A stretch of 64,000 bases of DNA from assembly GCA_022605955.1 (NCBI GenBank), contig JAKCOZ010000040.1, positions 2,790,001 to 2,854,000 on the forward strand, read 5' to 3'. The notes below the pieces were generated by a model. That model saw only the letters and a program-made list of their open reading frames with translations, was not told the DNA's origin and did no database searches. Position 1 is the first letter of the stretch. Each line of letters opens with the position of its first letter. Positions 55,682 through 64,000 of this stretch are shown here, in pieces. Source of the stretch: Rallus limicola. Taxonomy: Eukaryota > Chordata > Aves > Gruiformes > Rallidae. The translations under genes were made by a program, and so were the position numbers.

Positions 55682-55850
55682 TAACCCTAACCCTAATCCC
55701 TAACCTAAATCTAACCCTAACCCTTACCCTAACCCTAAACCTAACTCCTAACCCTAACCCTAATCCTAACCCTAACCCCAATCCTAACCCTAACTCTAAT
55801 CCTAACCCTAACACTAACCCTAAAACTAACCCTAACCCCTAACCCTAACC
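55682..55850. repeat. Interstitial telomeric repeat, left block
   Basis: About 28 degenerate CCCTAA units on the + strand, with CCCTAAT, CCCTTA and CCCCAA variants. The degeneracy shows this is not an active telomere end. The all-leucine/glycine-like frame on the - strand is only the repeat read as codons. Confidence 0.96.
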
Positions 55851-56734
55851 TGTGGCACTGGATTTGAGCCACAAAGCCCCAAGCACTGCTAAATTGGTAG
55901 ATAACATGGAGCCTTTAGGCCATAAGCCGTGGCATGTGGCAAGACTGCAATAAACAAAGTCCCATGCCCCCTGCTAGGGCCAGGCTCCAGAAGGAGCTTT
56001 TGCTTTAGATAAGGTATGCCTGCTGTCTGACAGGGTTTGGAAGCTCTGTTAGCATGATAAGATAGAGATGCTTGTGAAACATCAGATCGCTGACCAATCA
56101 GATGCCACCCGTGACCAGTGTATGTTTGAAAGGCCCAAGCTGTTTAAAGCATGTGTCTTTGGAGCATATTTAAGGGAATGATTTCATACAGTAAATGGAC
56201 TTTTGCTTGCATCGAGCTGTGTCCTGTCTCTCCGTCGTCCAGTGGCAAATGGATGCCCCGTGTGAGGACTTTGAACCACCCTGAGCTGTGCGGGTGCTGA
56301 GACTCCCACAGAACGTTGAATGAGCCACTGAAAGGAAGTGGGAATCCTGGCCAGGAATCATCCCTCATGAGAGAGAGGTGAGCTGTGGGGAAAGTGGGGA
56401 ATCAAGTGTCTTCCCCCGAGAGAGATGTATATATGACCTTATGAAAGGTCGTCTTAAAAAGCTCGACATTGATGACATTGATCCAAGTTGGGCCCGTTAT
56501 TCTGACTCCAGCAAGGGGTGTCCAAGCAGGGACCCCTCTCTCTTGTCACCAGGATCCCGAACGAGGGCATTAGAGCGACTGGAATAGGAGAGTTTTGGAA
56601 ATGGCAAATGATGGTCATACTGGCTGCCCCAGCTTGGCGTCCTCCAAGATGCATCCTCTGAGACGGGAGTCCTCTGAGACAAGGATGATGCTGCTAGGAA
56701 TTTAAAGGGATCTGGTTGTAAAAAAGTCTCAGGA
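55851..56734 (+). mobile_element. Truncated LTR retroelement (old endogenous retroviral-type copy)
   Basis: A single-copy-looking 880-bp segment interrupts the telomeric array, with the same repeat orientation on both sides. It begins TGTGGCACTGG. It has a TATTTAAG box at 56167-56174 and a TTTGCTTGC/TCTCTCCGTCGTCC stretch like an LTR R-U5 region. A CA at 56240-56241 could end a 5' LTR of about 390 bp and is followed by a primer-binding-like GATGCCCCGTGTGAGG. A short frame after it (56378-56587) might be a gag remnant but is not recognisable. No pol, env or 3' LTR is present, so the copy is defective. Assignment to an LTR family is inference. Confidence 0.5.
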
Positions 56735-56841
56735 CCTAACCATAACCCTAATGACCCTAACACTAACCCTATCCCTAACCCTACACCCTAACCCTAATGG
56801 CACTAACCCTAACCCTAGCCAGAACCATAACCCTAACCCAT
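56735..56841. repeat. Interstitial telomeric repeat, right block
   Basis: About 17 degenerate CCCTAA-type units in the same orientation as the left block, ending directly against the first satellite unit. Confidence 0.92.
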
Positions 56842-58075
56842 AACCAAAGCAGCCAGCACAGAAAGACATACCTGGCCTGAAACCACCCCATGGCACCTAC
56901 AAGCAGCCCCTCTGACCCTGGGGCTCAGGGCTTCGTTCTTCGCAGAAACCCTCCTAATACTACTTCCCTAGGGATTTTTCGCGGCCGAATGGGCCTTCCA
57001 TTGCAAACATGCTAAACGTCCAGCAATAGCTCCCAAACCAAAGCAGCCAGGACTGAAAGACATACCTGCTCTTAAACCTCCCCAGGGAGTGCACAAGCAG
57101 CCCCTCTGACCCTGGGACTCAGGCCTTTCGTCATCCAGGGATCCCTTCTAATACCTCCCGAGGTGTTTTTCTTGGCCGGAGCAGCCTGCAATTCAAAACA
57201 TGGTAATCTCCAGCAATAGCTTTCAAACCAAAGGAGCAAGGATTGAAAGACATACCTGGCCTGAAAGCTCCCCAGGGAGCCAACAAGTAGCCCTTCTCAC
57301 CCTGAAACTCAGCCCTTCCCTCATCCAGGGATCCCTCCTAATACTACTTCCCTAGGGATTTTTCTCAGCTGTAGCAGGCTGCAATTCCAAACTATGCTGC
57401 TAAACGTCCAGCAATACCTCCCAATCCAAAGGAGCCAGGACTGAAAGACATAGCTGGCCTGAAACCTCCCCAGGGAGCCCACAAGCAGTCCTCCTGACCC
57501 TGGGGCTCAGGGCTTCCCTTTGCCAGGGAACAGGGAACCCTCCTAATACTACTTCCCTAGGGATTTTTCGCAGCCGGAGCGGCCTTCCATTCCAAACATG
57601 CTAAACGTCCAGCAATAGCTCCCAAACCAAAGCAGTGAGGACCAAAAGACATACATGGCCTGAAAGCACCCCATGGCACCTACAAGCAGCCCCTCTCACC
57701 CTGGGGCTCAGGCCTTTCCTTTTCCGGGTATCCCTCGTAATAGTACTTCCTGAGGGATTTTACTTGGCCGCAGTGGCCTTCCATTCTAAACACACTAAAC
57801 GTCCAGCAATAGCTCCTGAAGCAAAGCAGCCAGGTCTGAAAGACATAGCTGGCCTGAAACCTCTTCAGGGAACCCACAAGCAGCCCCTCTCAGCCTGGGG
57901 CTCAGGGCTTTCCTCATCTAGGGAACCCTCCTAATACATCCCTAGGTGTATTTCTTGGCCGGAGTAGCCTTCAACTCATAACATGCTAAACGTCCAGCAA
58001 TAGCTCCCAAACTAAAGGAGACAGGACTGAGAGACATAGCTGGCCTGAAAACTCCCCACGGAGCTGTGGAAAGGT
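56842..58075. repeat. Satellite of about 195 bp, six to seven copies
   Basis: Head-to-tail units begin at about 56842, 57036, 57226, 57423, 57625, 57819 and 58010 (spacing 190-202 bp); the last is partial. Each has AACCAAAGCAGCCAGGACTG, then GAAAGACATACCTGGCCTGA, CCTCCTAATACTACTTCCC, CTAGGGATTTTTC and AAACGTCCAGCAATAGCTCC. Units differ by scattered substitutions. The unit length resembles known avian satellites, but identity to any of them is unchecked. Confidence 0.95.
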
Positions 58076-59229
58076 AGAGACCTGTTGCAGGATGAGATAG
58101 TCACCCCGGTGCTTAGGTCTTTTGGGGATGCAGGCATGGCATCAACAGGTGTTTCTTAAACAATGATGAGGAAAAGCTCTCACAGTCACCTTGGGATGCA
58201 GAGGTCCCAGCTCTTAAGCACGAGGTCCTCCTCAGCACACAGGGCTGATTGGTCTGAGGAGAGAGACAAGATTATGGAGAGTTCCCAGGGGGATTTCTGC
58301 AGGGCAGAATTCTGCAAGAATTCCAGCAGCATAACCCATCCTGGCACACTGCAGCAATAGCTCAAACTAACGCTGCTATGAGCTATGTTGCATAGCAGAA
58401 GGTACAACCACTGCCTCTTCCTCCTCTTCACCAAACCCACGGCCTCACTGTGCAGGTTTCGCTGTCACAGGCATTCATTCAGTTTCGGCGGCACACATGG
58501 AGGCACGGTCCGGTGAACACACTGCAGCCTGGCCTGTCCCTGAGCTCCCTCCTCACCCTGCCGTGACGAGCCGCCAGAGGGCAGCATGCAAGCGGGATCC
58601 CGGCAGCGAGGCTTCTGGTGAGAGAAAGGAAAGCAATGAATGGGGAGACAGATGGAATCCGGTTCGCCTGTTGCCAGGGGTGGCAGAGAGACGGCGCCGC
58701 ACACGCTGCCGCGCTCAGAGACAGCTGGTAACAGCTGTGGTCGTGTATGGAAAAGCTGGGCCGCATCTGCCAGGGCCCCGTGCTCCTCCGCGGCCTGCGC
58801 ATGGTGGAGAGAGACCCCACAGCATGCGCAGGCCCCTCTGCCCCCACATGCTGGGACACAGCTGTGCTCACAGGAGCCAGGCACTCGTCTCCTGACTCCA
58901 AGCAACACAAAGTGCCTGTGGCCCGGCCCAAGGCCTGGGGCAGGAGCTGGGAAGGGAGCGGGGCTACGAGCTGGGCTCTGCTGGGCCCGGGGCTTCGCCG
59001 CATGGTGGCCTTGAGGCACCACGAGCCAACTCGGGCTGGCAGGACCCTTCTTGGGCTGCCAGGCCCTGAGTCAGGCTGGCCTGGCCCGGCTCAGCTCAGT
59101 CTGCCAAGGCCCATCCCAGGGCTGCCAGGCCCCAGCTCAGGGCAGGCCCCGGCGCAGGGCAAGCCGCAGGCCGGGCAGAGCCAGTTCCCCCCGAGCCCTT
59201 CGGGCAGGCCCCCTCAGCAGCCACCGTGA
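58076..59229. other. Spacer between satellite and GPATCH8 promoter
   Basis: No gene supported. It is single-copy-looking to about 59040, then CCAGGCCC(C)AGCTCAGG-rich sequence to about 59180. Confidence 0.55.
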
Positions 59230-59885
59230 CCCGCGGCGCGCGCCAGGGGCCGGTAGCGACCCCGTGCTCCTATTGGCTCGTACCGCCATCACTCAAGAGG
59301 CCGCAGCAGATCTATTGGTTCTGGCCGGGAGTGCGGGAAGGCTGAAGCGGAGATCGCGCCCTCCCCTGCTCCCCGGGTCGCATTCTCATCGCCCGGCCCT
59401 GCGCATGCGCGCAACGCCACGCGGGGGGGTGGGCGGTTTTCCCGTGCTACAGCAGTGCTAGCCCTTGTCTGGTGCTGGGGTGCGCGCGCGCAGGTGCGGA
59501 GTCGCGCATGCGCGCTGCGCATTCCGTTTCGGACGGCAGCGGCGCTCGCTGGGAGGAAGGGGGCGTGACCCGCCGTCGCGGCGGAGGTTTAACGGCGCGG
59601 CTGTCAGTGCCTGCGACTTTTCGGTGCTTCGGCAGCCGCCTCTCAGTGGGCTGCCTCTCACAGCTTGGCCCTCAGCCGTCATCCGCTCCCTCCCCCCTGG
59701 CGCCGCCGTGAGGCGCTCCTGCCCCGCGCACGTGACCTGCGCAGTGGCGCACGCGCGGAGAGGCGCAGGGCGGCGGGGGCGGGGCGGGCGCGCTGCCGCG
59801 GCGCGGGCGGCGCTGAGGGAAGGCGGACGGAGGCGCGGGGCCGGGCCGGGCCGAGTTGAGCTGAGCGAGGCGGCGGCGGCGCAAA
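59230..59885 (+). promoter_or_regulatory. GPATCH8: GPATCH8 CpG-island promoter
   Basis: CpG-dense region upstream of the GPATCH8 start. It shows two inverted CCAAT boxes (ATTGG at about 59272 and 59313), two perfect palindromic NRF1-type sites GCGCATGCGC (59401-59410 and 59504-59513), a third, GCGCACGCGC (59747-59756), and a CACGTG E-box (59729-59734). No TATA box is seen. The island continues into intron 1 to about 60480. Confidence 0.75.
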
Positions 59886-59930
59886 ATGGCGGACAGGTTC
59901 TCCCGCTTCAACGAGGACAGAGACTTCCAG
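59886..59930 (+). CDS. GPATCH8: GPATCH8 first coding exon
   Basis: ATG at 59886 in the context CAAAATGGC. Fifteen codons, MADRFSRFNEDRDFQ, end exactly at a CAG|GTAACG donor (phase 0). The peptide matches the start of vertebrate GPATCH8, a nuclear protein with a G-patch domain and C2H2 zinc finger followed by long Ser/Arg-rich regions, implicated in RNA processing. Those parts are encoded by exons beyond the window. Position and divergent orientation relative to FZD2 agree with human 17q21.31. The open frame continuing past 59930 is intronic. Confidence 0.9.
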
Positions 59931-62900
59931 GTAACGGCCGCGTCGCTGGGACGGGTGAGCGGGCGGGCTTCGGCTCGGCCTCCGGTGGCCGCGGCCCCTT
60001 CGGGTCAGGGAGAGCCGAGCCGAGCCGCCCCCCCCCCTCTCCTCCCCCCGCTCTTCTTTCTCCGCCTCCCCCGGGGGCTTTGTGCGCGGGGCCGGCGCTC
60101 CGCAGCGGCCGGTAACGACACAAAGACGCGAGCGCAGGGGGCCGGGGCGGGCTGTCAAGGTGACCCGCGGGAGGGGGCCGGCCCGGGGAGGGGGGACAGC
60201 GTCCGGAGGTGTCATGGGGGCTGCGGGGGCTCTCCCGCTGAGGCGGCCGCGGGGCTCTGTGTTTGGGGCTTGGTTTCTGCTGGGTTTTCCGGCCGTTTTT
60301 CCGGTCTCTCAGGCCGGAGGCTGGGGCGGGAGCGGCAGCCCGGAGGGATGCGGGTCAGGCCGCCGCCTCACCGCGGGGCTCCCCTTCCCGCCGCCGCTCC
60401 CCGCCTGCGGGCTGCCCCCCCGCACCCCGGCCAGGGCACCCCCGCCGCTCGGGCTGCCCCCAGCCATCCCCTTTGTGGGACACGCCAGTTCCTTCTCGTA
60501 CCCTCCCCAAGACAGCGTTAGTGTTTTAGCGTAATTAACGCCACTGTCGCTGTTTCAAAGCGGGGGGGGTGTTAAATAGACAATGGGAAAACTAAGGTTG
60601 ACTTATTAAGCTTAAACAATGACATTTTGTTTTCTGACTTCAGCCCCTGAGAGTCTGGATGTTAGAAAGAAAGAAAAACAAAACGAGGGAGAATAAATGC
60701 AGCTGGAGAGCAGCTATCGATGAGCTTTTTCATGTCCTCCTTGATTCAGGAGCCCGAAGTTGGAGTAGTGCTTTTCACCCAAACTCCTGCTTTCCAGCTA
60801 AAGACCTGCCAGGGCTCTGCTGGTGTTTTAACAGTCGTAAAGCTTGTGTAATTCTACTTAATATAGCATTGAGGTGCGGTTTGGAAAACTGAATGTCCAG
60901 TAGTAATTAATTTGTGTTGTTCCTTCTGGATGTTTTTAGGGAATGGGTGCTTCCCAAGTCATTATTAAACCGTGTTAGAAACGCACCAGAAAACGATGGA
61001 TCAGTGTGGTTGGCTGCACTATTTGCATTACCTTAACTGCGGGCTGTAGGCACGGCTTCCTAAAGCAGCCTTAAATAGGGGCTGGTGTGTGTCATTCACT
61101 TCATTGCGTGAAGAAATGAGCCGCAATTCATATTGAAATGGTCTGATTTGGCTTTGAAGTTCCTGCTTTGGGAAGCAGAGCAAGCCAGATCTCAGGGTTG
61201 AAAATTTCTTGTTACAGTTTGCCTTCAGGAGGGGAGAGAGGGGGGAACCTAAAATAAGTTGAATGCTGTGAAGTGTACCAAAGAAACGTTTAATCTCTAT
61301 GGTCGTGTGTTACACAACTTTCTCACCCCTGCTTTTTGCTGGGTGTCCTTGTTCTTGTCCCTTTGTGAGGCAACATCTGTGCCAAAAAGAAATAATTAAA
61401 TAATTGTAGCAGCGAAACCTGTTACTGTGTCATTGCTCTGGTCATGCAGGGAGAATGTGTAGTGATGTCAGAGAGGAAACAGGGCTCCATTACCCCATGC
61501 TGAAATCTTAAAAGCTGCCCAGTGTATTTGGAAACAGTAACCTGGTCCCAGCCCTGTTTTCCCTTGACTTTAAGAAGGGGCACTGATTTTGAGTTGGAAT
61601 TTTATCCCTGCCAAATACCAGGTTTTTGCTGTCTTTCCCAGAGGCTGGAGTGAAAAAAGGAAAGGTGAGCTTTGTATTTATAGTAGGGGAACTTCTCTCC
61701 TTGCTGGCAAATTTTCAGGAAGACCTTTTATTTTGTGTGTTAAAGCTTCCTTCAAGGGAAAAGTGGAATTGGTCCTCTGGGAAGAATGATTTGGAGTTGG
61801 TTAAGGCTTGAATGTGAAAAAGATGAGCTATGAAAGAGCTGATTAGAAGGAGACTGGGCCTTGGCCAAGGTCGCTCTGAATTGGTGGGAACTCAAGCGTA
61901 CCCCTGATGCTTGGTCAGTCTAACAATTTTTCTGAAGTATAGTGGTGGATTAAGGCTTTTTGAACCTTGTTTTCCTCCTCCTTCATGAAAATCACTTTCA
62001 GAGGAGACTTTTAAAATCTTTTTTTACTTTTTTCCCCTCTATATTTAGACAAAGGTCACTGGGGATGATGCCGGTGTGGAATACAGGAACGGCTCCTATG
62101 CTGGGCTGCTGTGAAAGCTGCACTGTGGTGGTTCTAAGTGTAGGTTAAAAATACACCTGCTTTTAGCATGCAGCTTTTGGCATCTCTCTAAAATACTGGT
62201 CTCCAAACTACAGCAAAAATAAGACGCTCTCTTAGTGCGAAGTCACAAATCTGTCTGTAGGTTCCCTTTGTAGGGGTGTTTCTGGCTGTGGTAAGAATGC
62301 CTTTTTCATGCAATTTCTAGTGGTTTTCATTCTGAGCATCAGCAGGTGAGGTTTCTGTCGTTTGACCAAGTGTGAGTGCAGATGTGACCCCATGTTACTG
62401 CTGGGCTGTTGAGATCCACGACGGGAGGGAGATGGTGCTTTAAAACTACATGGCTTGAAGTGGGGATGGATCTGGCATGGTGAGGGGGAGGAAGGCTGGT
62501 GAGATCTCTTGGGCTTTGTTCTTGGGTGATGTACTTGTGATGTTCTTGATACAGTGAAAGAGGATGTGTTACCATTTCGAGAGGAAGATAAACAGAAGGT
62601 CAGGTGTTAAGGGTATGGGTCAAAGGAACCCGTTTGCTGTTTGGTAGGAAGGCAGATGCCTAGGGAGTAATGATGTGGCTAATGGAAGAAGTCACTGAAT
62701 TTAAACACCAAAAGAAATGCATTTTAGAGGATTTTGATCATTATTTGCCTTTCTGGAAAGCAATTGGAAAGATTCTGGGTTTGGTGAGAGTGCAAGCCAA
62801 GCATTGGGGTGGGCAGAGGAGAGATGAGGTTAGTATGTGGAGTTAGTGGAGGTGATATTCAGGTTTCTGAGCATCTGGTATGCTGGAGCGAAGTGGATTA

Positions 62901-64000
62901 AAGGTGAGAGAGCAGCTGAGAGCTATTCTTTCCTTCTCTGTGCCTGACTAAAGTAAGCTCTGTGCAGCTGGGGAAGGGAGGGATGGAAACCATGCAGCAC
63001 TGGAGGGAAATGTTTTCAGGAAGGGAAGGACCTAAACCAGCTGGGAAAACGAAGGTCTGGACGGTCTGAAGCACATAAAGAAGTGATGAGGGGCGAAGGA
63101 TTGTTGAGTAGAGGGATCAGTTGAGGATGGAGAAATAACAGCAAGTGGGGTGACAGCAGCCACAGACAGAGTGATGGGTATGAAGAAAGCTGCAGAGGGA
63201 ATGGAGATGCTATCGTGGGGTTATAAGTAACTGTGGAAAAGAGCAGCTAATACAAGGATATGAAGGTCAGTCTTCCTTAAGGATAAAGATGATGCTATGG
63301 AGGGAGAGGAGAAAGATAATGTACTCTGAAAGTGTTCAGAGCCCTCTCAATGGTAGGGTGGAAAGAACCTTATAGCTAAGGAAGGTTTGAAAGTTGAAGT
63401 GGCATCAGAGGATGTTGCCGCAACAAGGCGATTAAGCAGCTTTTTCTTTTAGCCTGGCTTTTGCTGTGCTGTGTGGCTTTACAAACCATGCAAAGGGCAT
63501 AGATTCTTTTCTCTTTTTGCTGTGTGCTCCCAAACCTTAGAAAAACTCCAGAGAAAGCCCCTGGTTTTGGCTGTAGTTTGCAGGTGCTGAGTGGGAGGGC
63601 AGTGAAAGGCATTTCGCTTTGCTCTGCCCAGTAATACTCGATCTTTCCCTGACCAGGGCAGCACAGCAGCTTGTTTGGGAGACTTTAGGCAGTGAAATGA
63701 ATTACTGAAGGAGGAAGGGTGTTAGTGCTCTTCCTTCTCTTGCCTCTCCCTAGGCTTTGAAATGGTAAGCCTGGTCTGCTGGATGGCTTACCCAAATAAA
63801 TCCCAACCCTTTTCCCTTTTCCCTTACAGGAGGGGTTATTTTTGAGTGGGCCGCTGACAAGCTAAGTCCCTTGGTTAAAAGATCATGCTACTTATCTGTC
63901 ACAGGGAAGCCTGTCACTTGTGTGCCTCTGCCATCTCCTTGATTGACTGGCTTCCCCACGGCAGAGACAAACTTGTGAACCATTGTAACGCCAAGTAATT
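59931..64000 (+). other. GPATCH8: GPATCH8 intron 1 (partial)
   Basis: Begins at the GT donor at 59931 and runs off the window. I searched for the next exon (the segment following DFQ in the protein) and did not find it. After the CpG island ends at about 60480 the sequence becomes markedly AT-richer. No repeats or RNA genes were recognised. Confidence 0.8.

Noticed and set aside
55632..55814. 60-codon Leu/Gly/Val/Arg-repeat frame on the - strand
   Set aside because: It is the telomeric hexamer read as codons.
56378..56587. 69-codon frame as an intact gag gene
   Set aside because: Short, with no recognisable domain. At most a remnant within a defective LTR element.
55682..56841. Relic of an end-to-end chromosome fusion
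   Set aside because: There is a single array orientation, not head-to-head, and the flanking genes FZD2 and GPATCH8 are ancestral neighbours. Insertion or misassembly fits better.

Overview
The window is vertebrate nuclear DNA, almost certainly from a bird microchromosome-like, GC-rich and gene-dense region. The evidence is large introns with GT-AG splice sites, CpG-island promoters, CR1 LINE fragments carrying the avian-type ATTCTATG-like 3' tail, many G/C minisatellites, and proteins nearly identical to human orthologues. The exact species cannot be told from the sequence.

Layout from left to right. (1) Positions 1-8017 are the last visible intron of MYO1D (+ strand). Its final coding exon is at 8018-8174 and a 3' UTR runs to about 10.3-10.6 kb. 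(2) CDK5R1 (p35, - strand) is one complete coding exon at 13214-14107. Its long 3' UTR converges on the MYO1D 3' end and carries a striking 330-bp polypyrimidine/polypurine minisatellite. (3) PSMD11 (Rpn6 of the 26S proteasome lid, - strand) is complete. Its 13 coding exons between 37886 and 18537 assemble in frame to 422 codons, the human length. (4) Positions 38.0-45.4 kb are a repeat-rich junction with no gene I can name. They hold several minisatellites, an orphan CpG-rich patch, an inverted repeat and one exon-like 99-bp open segment. In human, the genes on the two sides map to separate parts of 17q (17q11.2 and 17q21.31). (5) FZD2 (- strand) is a complete single-exon Frizzled receptor gene at 45675-47348. 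(6) Positions 48.3-59.2 kb are intergenic: minisatellites, a CR1 element, a degenerate (CCCTAA)n telomere-like array interrupted by an LTR-like element, and a satellite of about 195 bp with six to seven copies. (7) The CpG-island promoter and first coding exon (59886-59930) of GPATCH8 (+ strand) follow, and its first intron runs off the right end.

The genes do not form one pathway. MYO1D is an actin motor, CDK5R1 a neuronal kinase activator, PSMD11 a proteasome lid subunit, FZD2 a Wnt receptor and GPATCH8 a nuclear G-patch zinc-finger protein. What links them is position: MYO1D-CDK5R1-PSMD11 and FZD2-GPATCH8 are each conserved neighbour sets with the same relative orientations as in human, joined here head to tail.

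The most unusual feature is the block of telomeric repeats, LTR element and satellite (55.68-58.08 kb) lying between two genes that are neighbours in human. This makes a simple chromosome-fusion relic unlikely and points to an insertion or an assembly problem. No prokaryotic-type system, CRISPR array or tRNA was seen.
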